A stretch of DNA of 32,500 nt from Armadillidium nasatum (GCA_009176605.1 SEYY01018653.1:20001-52500), one strand, 5' to 3'. Counted from the stretch's first letter, positions 15,019-32,313 are shown. Made by a program: numbers and translations. The notes: generated by a model from the letters alone, not told the origin.

Positions 15019-15546
15019 TCATTAAAGACAGCTTTGCTTTAGCTCTTTCTGTTCATCCAGTCGTTGCAATGATATTCCATAACAATCATTTTACATTTTA
15101 AAACCTCTAATCTCAAAATTATGATTATTCTCACCGAACGAAGTAATTCTTTCTCTATTTGTAATCTTGTGCATACTCAATTGGTTGATTCTGTGAATTA
15201 ATATTATTAATTATTATTTTACTGGATATAACTAGAATCTGTTTCCGACTCTTTATCAACTAGTGATGTTCATTTTATTCGAGTGCAATAAACTTTTGGG
15301 ATTTAAATAGCTCAATTCGGGATATCAACTGTAATCTTGAATGAGTGTTAACTTTACATGTTTAATAGAGTTACTTTACATTTTGAATAAGAGTTGAAAT
15401 TAAATTTTTAAAAAAAAATTAACAAGAGAAAAGTCTGTAGATTAGAGTAAAAAAAGGATGGCAAGGAAACCTTTTTTACGGGAGGGGCACTACCTTCCCG
15501 ACTCGTGAATAGTGGTGAAATATATTTGGTACTAGACATATCGCAG

Positions 15547-15548
<2 letters not shown>
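15019..15548. other. AT-rich spacer
   Basis: No gene or repeat family recognised; short GC-richer patch near 15465-15510. Confidence 0.5.
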
Positions 15549-15640
<92 letters not shown>

Positions 15641-15656
15641 GAGAGAGAGAGAGAGC
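15549..15656. repeat. Interrupted (AT)n followed by (GA)n
   Basis: AT tract with a single-base phase slip near 15591, then a (GA)n run at about 15641-15654. Confidence 0.95.
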
Positions 15657-15706
15657 TGTTTCTATCAAACTTTATACAAAGGATACAACATACGGCGAAA
15701 ATATAT

Positions 15707-15750
15707 TTTGGACAACTTTTCGGCTCGACTGGACCATCATCAGGTCTAAA
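15707..15750 (-). ncRNA. Hammerhead-ribozyme-like motif, copy 1
   Basis: On the minus strand: stem I strand TTTAGAC (15750-15744), CTGATGA (15743-15737), a stem II closed by GG/CC, GAAA (15721-15718), one base, GTT (15716-15714), then GTCCAAA, which pairs with the first strand at six of seven positions. This is the order of a minimal hammerhead with very short stem III, as known from Penelope-like elements. One extra base between CTGATGA and stem II departs from the consensus, so activity is doubtful. It lies 69 bp from the (AT)n/(GA)n tract. Confidence 0.35.
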
Positions 15751-16415
15751 TTATTAAAATTGATGTAGTTGCTTAATAATTCATTTTAAGAATTTGCTAG
15801 AACGGACTAAATAAAAATACAGATTACTCCATAAAAAAAAACCATACTAATAATAATATAGTAAAACTAAACAAAAATGAAAAATAATAAAATTGTACAA
15901 TAAACCTAACAATGAAACAATTTAGACTTAGATAACTATTTGGCGTGAGTCTGTGAAAAATTACAAAATAACTAAACAAAAGAGAGCCAGTCCAAAGAAG
16001 ACAGTTACTGGAGACGGAGCAACAAAGAAATGGTTGGATATGTAAGGGAAAATATATAAATATGCAATTGTGTTGAAAATATATTGTTGTTTAGTGCATG
16101 TTTGTGTTTATTAATATACATTGACTTATGGATAAGTAATGACAGAGTCCTATGTGGGTGCCAAAAAGTGGAAATGTTAAAAGGAAAAGGGCGAAGCAGG
16201 ATAAATTATGTTCTGACAGGAGACAGTGCCTTCAAGTACAGAGGGCATATTAGTCCTATGACGGTCCTACAAAGTTTCAAGCCGACACGCGAAATTTTAA
16301 TCCGAAGCCATTGTCGGTAATAAAAAATCGGACAAGTTCAAAAAGCTCAAAAATTCCTATTCATTTAAAGTATACTTCGTTATTAAATGAAAAGAAAAAA
16401 AAACGAATAAAAACG

Positions 16416-16525
<110 letters not shown>

Positions 16526-16637
16526 AAGTATTTAAAACCACTATAATTAAAAATTTAAAAAGTAAAACACTAAAAAGATACAACATTGAAGATAAAAAAA
16601 AATTATCGACAACGGAGGATTAAAAAGAAGAGGCAAG

Positions 16638-16683
16638 TGGCAACAGTTTCAGAGACGCATTTCCTGTCTCCCTCATCAGGCCA
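16638..16683 (-). ncRNA. Hammerhead-ribozyme-like motif, copy 2
   Basis: Minus strand: TGGC (16683-16680), CTGATGA (16679-16673), an extra G, stem II GGAGAC/GTCTCT with a nine-base loop, GAAAC (16650-16646), one base, GTT (16644-16642), GCCA closing a 4-bp stem I. The core bases are conserved as in the copy at 27.7 kb and flanking sequence is partly shared with that copy (gtttcagaga..., ...cagaaacag). It is 113 bp from an (AT)n tract. Confidence 0.4.
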
Positions 16684-16905
16684 ACAATAAGAGAAAAAAG
16701 AGAAAACAAGCAAAGAGCAGCGCGAAGTCAACTTCGAGGTAGCCAGAAACAGAAAAAACCAGCGGCAATTTAGAGTATTTTGTGTCTTAAAAATATTACG
16801 GAGGAATTTTATTAAAATATTGTCAACCTCAAAAGATCCTGTGGATATATTAAAATTTGGTAGGGTTTTTATAAAAATGATTCTATTAATCTATTAAGGG
16901 GCTTA

Positions 16906-17520
<615 letters not shown>

Positions 17521-17645
17521 AACCCTTTCCTTTATGAGGAAGTCATTGGAGAATTATGAATGAAGTTGTAAATAGCGTAATTCTTTATATACATATATAC
17601 AAATAATATACAAATTTATATACAAATTCTTTATATACATATATA

Positions 17646-18876
<1,231 letters not shown>

Positions 18877-18995
18877 TCTCGAATAATTTAAGTTATTAAA
18901 AAACTTTAAACAAAAATATATTCTCATAATAACAAACTTTTTTAAAGCAAAATTTTCAATATGTGAAGAACAAAATTTGTAATTTAATTTTTAAT

Positions 18996-19274
18996 GGAAC
19001 AAGTTTATTTGAGGGAACTTTACCGTGTTTCAGAGATTATAGAGAGAGAGAGAGGAAAAAGTTTTGTTTTTTTAGGTTAGGAAGATTGAAAAGATTAAAT
19101 TAGGTTAAGTTAACTTAGGTTTGGTATGTTAAGATAGGATACGTTAGGTAGGTTAGGTTAGGTTCACTATTATTGGGTTTAATAATAAATTTTCAAAAAA
19201 TGATTTTAATTTTACCCTAAATTTTTCATTTATTTTCGAGCGCTGAAAAAAGTTCCCTCAAGTAAACTTGAACC
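18996..19274. mobile_element. Nested 279-bp miniature element with 8-bp target duplication
   Basis: Terminal inverted repeats of about 28 bp (left ggaacaagtttatttgaggg; right end in reverse complement ggttcaagtttacttgaggg) are flanked on both sides by TTTTTAAT (18988-18995 and 19275-19282). The matching position in the other arm of the host transposon (near 22427-22450) has the sequence once and no insertion, which is an empty site. An 8-bp duplication fits hAT or P superfamily transposition. The interior contains a (GA)n run and TTAGG-like repeats. Confidence 0.8.
19071..19165 (+). repeat. Degenerate TTAGG-like repeats
   Basis: Several units of taggt/ttagg in loose tandem, densest at 19143-19162 (gttaggtaggttaggttagg). 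TTAGG is the usual arthropod telomere unit, but this short, impure block sits inside the nested miniature element, so it is an element component and not a telomere. Confidence 0.6.
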
Positions 19275-19744
19275 TTTTTAATTTTATTAGAAATAGTTAA
19301 GTTGATTTTCATGAAACTTTTATTAAATTCTTCGCAAAAAATCTTTTCGCATGCTTTAAAAAAATGAAGAAGTTATTTGAGCACATAATTAACCCTTGGT
19401 TCTCAGGTAAATGTTCATATTGTTTTAATCTTGTAAATAAATATTCATCATTTAAGATATTAGATACAGATGTCAAGTTGCACACAGTACAGACCTTTGA
19501 TTTGTGAAAAGTTAATATTTTTTTTGGCTAAAGCCCCACAGACATATCTCATACCATTCAGCACATTTTCATCTCCTAAACGTGTTGAATGGAAAAAAAT
19601 TTCACACTTGCTTGACAGTGGAACATTGCAATCATCGTTATTACTCGCATTACAGTCATGGTAATCATCATTATTACACATTACAGTCATTAATATTAAT
19701 TAGTCCTGATGACAAAAAATTATGCGAATCATCATCTTCACAGT

Positions 19745-21235
19745 TTTTTAATTGCTAATTTTAACAAGAGAATTTAATGCCGCCCTTTTAAATAGGGGTT
19801 CAAATTGGGAACAAGTTTGAGTTGTCACTCCAACCTCCAGATCCTCTAATATCCCAAAGCAATTTTCTAAACGATCTTGACATAGCCTGCGGGTGTAAAT
19901 GTATTGAAAGTTGAAGGCCTTCAATTGTAAAAGCAACTGCACACCGTTAATCGCTTGAATCCATCCACCAACAAATCTAAACCGAGATGTAATCATCTTC
20001 TGTCCTTCGAAATCTCTAAATATTTTCCAACCTTTAATCCACGTTTTCATTTCTGATAGAAATGACCATCCCTCACTTCCAACATATAGTTCTTTATGAT
20101 AAGGTGTTCTTCCCTTCTGTCAAGGGGATGAGTTTAAAATGTCAAACAATGTATTCATATTTGAACAAAACTGTGCTGTAGCAAAACTCTCTTCATCAAT
20201 TATTCCCTCCTGTCGCATTTTTAACAAAGCAATACTTACAGAGCGACTTAAGATCTGAGCTGCCAGTTTCACTCTCATTTTACCGCCAAAGGGAGATAAA
20301 TTTATATGAGCCTCTTTTATTTTTGGCATATAGGAGAAATTGCACTGCAGGCTTTTATTATAAGCATCTTTTATATGTTTCCACTGTACAATTCCCTCAT
20401 TTGTAGAAACATAATTAGAAAATATAGCATTTCTAGTGCTTTTTAATAAATGAGGAACGTCTGGAATAACAATAATTTTATTATTACCAAACTGAAAGTG
20501 AGGCTTGGATTGTGTCACACCCAGATTCTTAAATAGAAGAGAAAAATTACTCGCTTGATCGGTTGTTACACAAATTACCCTAAGCCCAATTTCGTCCAAT
20601 TTAGATATACACTTCATCATCAGAGAATGCAAATCTGTTACTTTTACTGTCCAGAACTAAACACATATCCAATTAATTATTTCCAATTTCCACTTACACT
20701 TCTAATCATAAAACAAAGAGCAGATGTTGCGGGATTGCAAGTCCTTTTCCCATAGCCAAAATCTTCCAAACCCATTATAAAATCACTACGAAGATTAAGG
20801 AGCAAATTTTTTTTCAAACTTATTTCATCCATTAGCAGAATAACAAATTTATCAGATTCCCTCCAAGTTAATCACTGCGTTCTTAATGCAAATGTTCAGA
20901 TGGTGATCAAATCCTGGCTTAACGGAAGCTAAATTAAGAAATCTTACTAATGTGTCAGTTGAAGGTAATTTCAAAATAGTTCTGAGAAATTTATATGTCC
21001 TTGGGCTTTTAAGATAAATTGTGAGACATAAATATTTCATTGCTCCTGACCACTGTTGTTTTCCACTAAGCTGTGTTTTAATTATTTCAGACGTTAACAT
21101 GGGTAGATGGTCATTGCAAAATACCTTTACATCATTTTCCGTTAGATTTGATGATTGACATTTCATCTTCCTTAAAGTCGACTTTAGACTAGCATTTCTA
21201 ACTTTTAAATATTTAATATGGCATGCTTTTCTGTG
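19745..21235 (-). pseudogene. P-element/THAP9-type transposase, broken
   Basis: Cut-and-paste transposase with an RNase-H-like catalytic core. In protein order: a basic helix (KYLKVRNASLKSTLRKMK); WSGAMKYLCLTIYLKS (near 21040); LLMDEISLKKN, with the first catalytic Asp (near 20825); CNPATSALCFMIRSVSGNW; GLRVICVTTDQASNFSLLF (near 20560); IPDVPHLLKSTRNAI (near 20440); LSPFGGKMRVKLAAQILS; and the family hallmark TRRLCQDRLENCFG (near 19880). Breaks are few: an added base near 20850 shifts the DEIS block, a stop after GNWK and a shift back near 20650, and a stop and shift near 20060-20120. Three of the four long open stretches share one frame. The THAP zinc finger expected at the N-terminus is not seen; a tandem repeat and (AT)n occupy that region. 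The C-terminus ends at 19748 near the left arm. Confidence 0.85.
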
Positions 21236-21312
21236 AACTTCCTCCTTAAGACGAATTTTCCTTGGCGTGTTTGATGTATTGGAAGAGCACTGGATGCCAA
21301 TGCTTTTTGCTG

Positions 21313-21575
21313 GGAAATTGCACTGTATTCCCTTCTCGAAGATTCACGATATGAAATATTGCACTGTGTAGCAATATTGTTGACAATTTCAATGACTGTA
21401 TAATTGCACTGGATTCCCTTGTCAAATGATTTACGATATGAAATATTGCACTGTGTAGCAACACTGTTGAACAATTTCAACGACTCTATAATTGAACTGG
21501 ATTCCCTTGTCGGATGATTCACGATATGAAATATGGCACTGTGTAGCAACATTGTTGAACAATTTCAATGACACT
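21313..21575. repeat. Tandem repeat, 87-88-bp unit, about three copies
   Basis: The phrase gatatgaaatattgcactg starts at 21348, 21435 and 21523 (the last with one change), each followed by similar sequence with gttgacaatttcaa-like and ggattccctt words. A partial unit precedes at 21313. It lies inside the P-like transposon, upstream of the readable transposase. Confidence 0.9.
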
Positions 21576-21581
21576 GTAAAA

Positions 21582-21702
<121 letters not shown>

Positions 21703-22669
21703 TATATAAAAAAATCAAAACGTGTTTATTCTGAAATATTTCTTGTGAAGTTTTAAGAATTTTACTTTGAGTCTTCAAGACAACAAAATATTAAAAAATT
21801 ATTTGCTATACTATATGCAGATAATGATGGAGCAATTAGAAATGTATGAGAATAAGATATACGGTGATGGGGAGGAATGAGTGTTCTTAAAGCGAAAAGA
21901 ATTATATTCTGTCCAATTCTTTGATGTAAAGTTAACTTCAAATAAGTCTATACAAAAAAACTTTTTTTAATAAGCATCTGGAGTGATGACATAGAATTAA
22001 AAATAAACTAATAACTACTTTGTATTCTTATTTTCAACAAATGATAAACATGAAACTTGACTTAAGTAACAGTGATTATATAAAGGAATGTGTAAACTAT
22101 AGAGCATCTTCCTTTTCAAAACAAATTTATTTATGCTCTCAAGGGTGTAACTAACTATTTTGTTATAAGGGGCAAAATTGTGGATTGGCGCCCTCCTCCC
22201 CTTTCTCCCTTCAATTTTCGTGTACTGTGTGCGACTTGACATCTGTATCTAATGTCTTAAATGATGAATATTTATTTACAAGATTAAAACAATATGAACA
22301 TTTACCTGAGAACCAAGGGTTAATTATGTGCTCTAATAACTTTCTTCAATTTTTTTAAAGCATGCGAAAAGATTTTTTGCGAAGAATTTAATAAAAGTTT
22401 CATGAAAATCAACTTAACTATTTCTATTGCTAAAAAAATTAAAAATTAATTAAATTACAAATTTTGTTCTTCATATTTTGAAAATTTTGCTTTAAAAAGG
22501 TTTGTTATTATGAGAATATATTATTGTTTAAAGTTTTTTAATAACTTAAATTATTCGAGATGACAATGTGAATGCAAAATGTCATAGTGGTAGTGTTTGG
22601 CAATTAAAATATGTGGTCAATATTAATATTTCAATATTTAATACCAAATTTGGAAATTGTTTAGTTCAT

Positions 22670-22772
<103 letters not shown>

Positions 22773-22859
22773 TAAATTTTCTTTAAAGTTTAGAAAATGT
22801 TAATGCTTTTCTGAAACGGAGTAAAACTAACATTTAAAAAGGGGTCTAATAACTTTTTG

Positions 22860-23535
22860 ATTTTTCAACCAATCTACATGAAATTTTCTGAGGTTATAAA
22901 ATTGGGCTAGATACACACTGTTTATTTTAAAAATTTATTTTTGTATACCTAACAATTTTTATACTGTGCAGAAGACAATTTTTAAAAATTGCAGACAATT
23001 TTCCCATGCACAGCACCAAAATTGTCGGATATACAAAAAATTGTTGTAAATTAAAAATGCATACCTTGACCAACTATACAACCTCAGCAAGTTTTTTTTA
23101 TATCCAACCATTTTAGTGCTGCACATGGGAAAAATTGAATATTTTCCAATGTACAGCACCAAACTGATTGAGTATACAAAATTTGTTTTAGAGATTATAC
23201 AGTTGGGTGAGATATTAATTTTTTATTTAGAATTTTTTTTTCAATACTCCATTTTGCTGCTGTATATGGGAAAACCAATAATTTGAAATTTTTCACATGC
23301 ACAGCAACAAAATGGTTAGATATATAAAAAAAAGATTTCAGAGCTTGTACAGTTGGCCAAGTTACGAATTTTTAATTTAACATAAATTTTTGTATACCCA
23401 ACCATTTTGATGCTGCACACGGGAAAATTTTTAGAAATTTTCCTGTGCACAGCATCGAAATTATTGGATTTACAAAAAAAAAAAAAAAAATTCTAAAAAA
23501 AAATTTCTCACCCAACTATTCAACCTTTGAAAATT
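22860..23535. repeat. Array of about four ~150-bp units, each holding an ~80-bp hairpin
   Basis: Near 22944, 23091, 23245 and 23393 a sequence like tatacccaaccattttgatg is followed by ctgcacatgggaaaa, a short AT loop, then the reverse complement (ttttccnatgnacagca, then ccaaaatngttggatata). Between hairpins is a spacer of the type gagnttatacagttggg, seen forward near 22890, 23190 and 23341 but inverted near 23057 and 23506. Units are diverged from each other, and pairing within each is also imperfect. Confidence 0.75.
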
Positions 23536-23804
23536 TCAAGAACTTTGCATGGGTAGAAAAAATATTATATCCAAAAATATTTTTTTTTTAAATTAATGGT
23601 TCATAATTACAGGTATTTGTGGTAATTAGACTGTTTTTGGGCAACCAACATAAAAAGTTCAAATATAACAAAATGAATATCAATGATTTAACTATAAACT
23701 GGCAGATACAAGTTAATTAATTATCAAGTCATTTTGACAAAGGTAATATTCTGAAAAATTTGCATAAATTTTTCTCCCATACATATCTTTGGATTTTGCT
23801 GTTT
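23536..23804. other. AT-rich spacer
   Basis: No gene or repeat family recognised. Confidence 0.5.
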
Positions 23805-23815
23805 ATATATATATA

Positions 23816-23907
<92 letters not shown>
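23805..23907. repeat. (AT)n microsatellite
   Basis: AT tract with phase slips near 23820 and 23902. It is followed at 23909-23972 by a small imperfect hairpin (gttacttctcttcc paired with ggagagaagcaac). Confidence 0.95.
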
Positions 23908-23908
<1 letters not shown>

Positions 23909-23973
23909 GTTACTTCTCTTCCCGGCAACTAAAGCTAACCCGGCGGAGATGTTACCAGGAGGAGAGAAGCAAC

Positions 23974-24514
23974 AAGTTCCTCCCTCGATATGTATATGCT
24001 CAATATAATATTTCATTTCTGTACTATCAATAATTATCTGAAATTGCCAATTTTTTTTTTTTTTAAAACTCTAAAGTAGCTATAACACTGTCTTGAATTT
24101 TACTACTACGCTGATGTAACAATGTGGTTAAAAGCCAGTCAAAGGACAATTCTACTTCAAATGCAGATAACTTATTAGATCATTGTAATTGTAAGCTTTT
24201 TATAAATATTTCCCAGGTTTTTGATATTTTTAATGTTTTTAATATAAAAAATCATTTTCCATACTTTAATATACTGAATAAACTTGAATTCAGATCATTT
24301 CCTATTTGTAGTTATACTAAATTAAAAAAAATTGAATATTTTTTACTATATTGAAAATATAAGGACAAAAATATGCTAAAATACTTTGCACATACATTTA
24401 AGCGTGTTAATTAAAAAAAAAAAAAAAAAAAGTTGACCCCTAACGGTAAAATAATTATTCTTTGACTACCATAATTTGTCCTCACACCATTTGTTATTAT
24501 AGTAATTTTTGTAA
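23974..24514. other. AT-rich spacer
   Basis: Short frames only, A and T homopolymers near 24051 and 24415-24431. No gene seen. Confidence 0.5.
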
Positions 24515-24752
24515 TTTTTTTTTGAGTTGAGAGAGGCAGCGTTAGTCAGGTTAGGTCTATTATCAGGCAGTGGGCATAGATTTACCATTCATGTCAAGGT
24601 TAGGCTAAGTCGAAATAGTTTGTTAGACCTTACGAACTGATAAATCTAACAAACAAGTTCGATTTAACTAAACCTTCACTTGAAGGATAAATCTATGCCT
24701 ATGACCAGCTAATAGTCCTAACCTGGCAAAAACTCTCTCAACTAAAAAAAAA
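24515..24752. mobile_element. Foldback miniature element, about 118-bp arms
   Basis: Nearly the whole 238 bp is one imperfect palindrome. The left arm begins ttgagttgagagaggc, continues caggttaggtctattatc and gggcatagattta; the right arm in reverse complement gives ttagttgagagag, caggttaggactatta and ggcatagattta. The centre is near 24635. There is no coding capacity. The flanks are A/T-rich and no clear target duplication is visible. Confidence 0.8.
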
Positions 24753-25049
24753 TGCTAAAAATAGCGAATGGTCTATGTGTATATACAAATATGGCAGCCT
24801 GATATTCAAGTATTTTGTGAAAACAAAAGCTAGTCAAAAAACAATGCTTCGCCATTCAGAGTAAACCATTTTTTGTTTTCTGCTTTTAAATATTCTTCAT
24901 TTCAGCATAAAATACAGACACGTGGGTTAAACTGTTATCAAAAAATGTTCAGTAGAACTTAAAAATTAATTTGCATTCTAATTTTGTTTGCAAACGTTAT
25001 GGTTTAAAAGATATTCATTTCCAACCATGAACTAAAAAATTACCAAGAA

Positions 25050-25337
<288 letters not shown>

Positions 25338-25485
25338 GCCGTCTACCGTGGCTCAAACGGTGGGTGATTGACTCAACGTGCTTGAGGGCGCCGGTTCGAT
25401 CTAACTTCGGGATTCTAGGTATATACTACCAGAAAGTTCCTCTCCTTAAATAGGCAATGCCCGTGAGATTAACAAAAAAAAAAAA
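25338..25485 (+). mobile_element. tRNA-derived SINE, copy 2 (best preserved promoter)
   Basis: Begins gccgtctac; box-A-like tggctcaaacgg at 25349-25360, box-B ggttcgatc at 25393-25401, an A/B spacing that fits a tRNA-type pol III promoter. The body shares tctaggtatatac, agttcctctcctt and ggcaatgcccgtgagat with the copy at 14.9 kb, and it ends in A-rich sequence at 25471-25485. (AT)n lies on both sides, so it appears inserted into a microsatellite. Confidence 0.85.
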
Positions 25486-25523
25486 TAATAAATATATAAA
25501 TATATATATATAATAATATATAT

Positions 25524-25587
<64 letters not shown>
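25486..25587. repeat. (AT)n microsatellite
   Basis: Interrupted then perfect AT tract, the right flank of the SINE insertion. Confidence 0.95.
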
Positions 25588-27619
<2,032 letters not shown>

Positions 27620-27706
27620 CAGTTATTATAAAAAAAAAAATAAAATGTTAAAACGAAGGTAACAATGAAATTTAAAAAAGAGAGAGAGAAAAAAAAAGAA
27701 TAAAAG

Positions 27707-27755
27707 AGTTGCGAACGTTTCAGAGAAATGTATCTTCTCTCTCATCAGCGCAACT
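27707..27755 (-). ncRNA. Hammerhead-ribozyme-like motif, copy 3 (best preserved)
   Basis: Minus strand: stem I AGTTGCG (27755-27749) pairs perfectly over 7 bp with CGCAACT (27713-27707). Between them are CTGATGA (27748-27742), an extra G, a 6-bp stem II (AGAGAA/TTCTCT, seven-base loop), GAAAC (27721-27717) and GTT (27716-27714). A15.1-U16.1 and C15.2-G16.2 would form the two-pair stem III with U as the cleavage-site base, as in the minimal hammerheads known from Penelope-like elements. The unpaired G after CTGATGA departs from the strict consensus. It lies 91 bp from an (AT)n tract. Confidence 0.5.
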
Positions 27756-27884
27756 GAGGGAAAAAGGCAATAAGTAGGAGCAAGAAACCTCAGTCGTCAG
27801 AAACACAGGAACAAAAAATACTAATAGAAAAAAAAATATGTACTAAAAAATATCGGAAAACGAGCTAGTTTTCCTTAAAAGTTA

Positions 27885-28910
<1,026 letters not shown>

Positions 28911-29015
28911 TTTTTTTTTAAAGATTACATCTCATGGGCATTGACCTATTCGAGGAGAGGAACTTTCTAGGTTGTTTTCACCTATGATCCGAATGAGGGT
29001 TCGAACCAGCTTAGT
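28911..29015 (-). mobile_element. tRNA-derived SINE, copy 3, 5'-truncated
   Basis: In reverse complement it reads box-B ggttcgaacc, then ggatcataggtg, ctagaaagttcctctcctcg, aataggtcaatgcccatgag and an A-rich tail (the T run at 28911-28919). Body and tail match the copies at 14.9 and 25.4 kb. The box-A half is missing. Confidence 0.75.
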
Positions 29016-29089
29016 CATTTTTGGAGAGTTCACTTTCGGAATAAAAATGTCGTTAAAAATCGTTTCAATATCCTTCAAAAATTATTAGC

Positions 29090-29530
29090 TGGAATCTACT
29101 GTTTCTAAAAAGTATATACTAAGAAATTCTTTATCCTGATTAAAAAATATGTATATACTTCGTGAATAAACCATTTACATAGATGCTCCAGATAGAGATT
29201 CGGAAACTTGTGATTACCGTTAAAGCCTCATTTTGCAGCAATTTAAGATTTTGAAAGACAAAATTTTAAAAATTTATTCCAAGACCTGAAAAAGTTTTTT
29301 CTAAAAACATCTGTTGAAAATGATTCTCCATTTCTTTTCACAGATACATCAAGAAATGACAGTGATCCTTCTACTCTAGGCTCCATAATGAATTGGGTGT
29401 TGTTGTGGAGAAAATTTATTGCAGAAATTGACGGGCGGGTTTTTACTCCCTAAAGATGACAAAAATATTGTTCACATATCTCTTAGCTGTTGTGTTATAA
29501 TTTAGTATCTCTGAAATGAATTTTTCGGTA
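29090..29530 (-). pseudogene. Penelope-like reverse transcriptase remnant
   Basis: Minus-strand fragments carry Penelope-type RT signatures. KRYVNNIFVIF (near 29455-29485) is the YVDD catalytic box with both Asp changed to Asn. SLSFLDVSVKRNGESFST with VFRK follows (29300-29362), the LSFLDV-R-FxTxVYRK block typical of this class. Downstream IFFNQDKEFLSIYFLE (near 29100-29155) resembles the FNxEIxFLxxFF segment before the class's C-terminal region. Several stops and frame changes separate these. No GIY-YIG endonuclease is visible in this window. Same strand as all three hammerhead-like motifs. Confidence 0.72.
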
Positions 29531-29894
29531 TCAAACATGTTGCTTCGCTGCAGACGCTCGTAGGTTGACCGTCCGGAGCAAGATTCCAGTGGGTTACTAG
29601 ATCAGTTGCGTTGCGAATTTAAACATCTAAAATGGCCTGCTGTCGAGAATCGCTTGTTATGCGTGTTCCGCTTTGGCTTGGTGTGGTTGACAGATATAAA
29701 ATACTATGAATCTGGATTCATGACATAACGCGGCTTGTAATTTGCTGCAAAAAAATTAGTATAAAAGTCAAATTGGAATACAATTCGAATAAGCATTAGA
29801 GGTCTTTCGCTTGCTTTTAACCTTAGATCTTGATTCAATTTTGTGTAAGCATGATAGTTGAGAAAAAACAAATATGCGAAGCATCCGTATTTTT

Positions 29895-30370
29895 CTATAT
29901 ATGAGTGTTAACTGATTCTTTGTCATTTTGTACTACTGACATCGTGAGAGACTCATTCCCATTTGGCTTGGCTGAAGTTGGCAACTGAAGTCCATCGAAT
30001 GAATTTGTGTACTTTTCATTCTCTGCAGTATGAGGATTATCAGCATAAGTATTGCATTTTTGGCTCTATAATGGAACCATTTCCTTTATTTCTTTTTGGC
30101 TCGGTTGAAGTAGAGGACTGAAGTTTTTTTTTTTTTTACTATTCCTAACATCCAAGACTGAATAGGCGGGAGTTATTAGAAGTTATTATTTCAATGGTTT
30201 CATAATACTTTTTTTTCAAATCATTTTCCTTGTAGTTTTTTTCCGTAGTCATTTTCAATTCTCTATCCTTCGTTTGGTTAAAAAAAAAAAACAAACGAAT
30301 AGTTAATCCATTTACATTTTGGCTCCAGACAAAGATTCGAAGACTTATGATTGCCGTTTATTAGCCTACC
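29895..30370 (-). pseudogene. Second Penelope-associated or unknown coding remnant
   Basis: The segment 30308-30365 is a diverged direct copy of 29172-29230, which belongs to the Penelope-like remnant. From about 30063 to 29895 the minus strand is open (local words NPHTAENEKYTNSFDG and LQLPTSAKPNGNESLT). A similar phrase, LQSSTSTEPKRNKGNGS, is encoded about 110 bp upstream near 30080-30130, so a short coding repeat seems present. I do not recognise the domain. Confidence 0.4.
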
Positions 30371-30559
30371 TAGGCTTTGATTATTTTTTTTTTTTGTTGG
30401 ATTCGTTTACGCAAAAATTACTTGAATCTTTTTGTACTTCAAAATTCCTAGATTAGTATGCAATGATTTCATTTTCGAGAAAATCTCTGTTAGACTTTAC
30501 TATATGTAAACCCTGAAATAGTTTGGTTCTTATTCCTGCTTTGAAATTGCCACCCAAGA

Positions 30560-30655
30560 TAAGGTGACCATCCGTCTCGATTTTATCGGGACAGTCCCAA
30601 TTTTCCCGATGTTCAGAAGCGTCCCGATTTTTGTCAGAAAAATATGATCACCTTA
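30560..30655. mobile_element. 96-bp hAT-like miniature element
   Basis: Ends taaggtgaccat and, in reverse complement, taaggtgatcat form inverted repeats. The interior has internal palindromic cgattttatcgggacagtcc and gtcccgattttt. Flanking octamers acccaaga and ccctaaga agree at six of eight positions, consistent with a decayed 8-bp duplication. Confidence 0.7.
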
Positions 30656-30730
30656 CCCTAAGAGCAATCTTATTTTTATTCATTTAAGTTCGCCATCTTC
30701 CTTTGACATTTCATTTTTAGAAATGTCTAT

Positions 30731-31736
<1,006 letters not shown>

Positions 31737-31815
31737 TGGCAACTCTAGTAGAAAAGGAGCTTTAACTTTTTTTTTATAATTAAATCTGGCTACTTTTCCA
31801 ACCTAGTGTTGCCAT
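31737..31815. repeat. Small foldback with TGGCAAC ends
   Basis: ttggcaactctagtagaaaa on the left and, in reverse complement, tggcaacactaggttggaaa on the right form an imperfect inverted repeat with a short T-rich centre. This could be the remains of a miniature transposon. Confidence 0.5.

Positions 31816-32313
<498 letters not shown>

Noticed and set aside
19143-19165. A telomere or chromosome end
   Set aside because: The TTAGG-like block is short, impure and inside a nested miniature element flanked by unrelated DNA.
22860-23535. A CRISPR array
   Set aside because: Units are long, diverged and palindromic over about 80 bp, spacers resemble each other, and the genome is eukaryotic.
25338-25420. 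A functional tRNA gene
   Set aside because: Promoter boxes are present but the sequence does not fold into a full cloverleaf by eye, and the body plus A tail mark it as a SINE.
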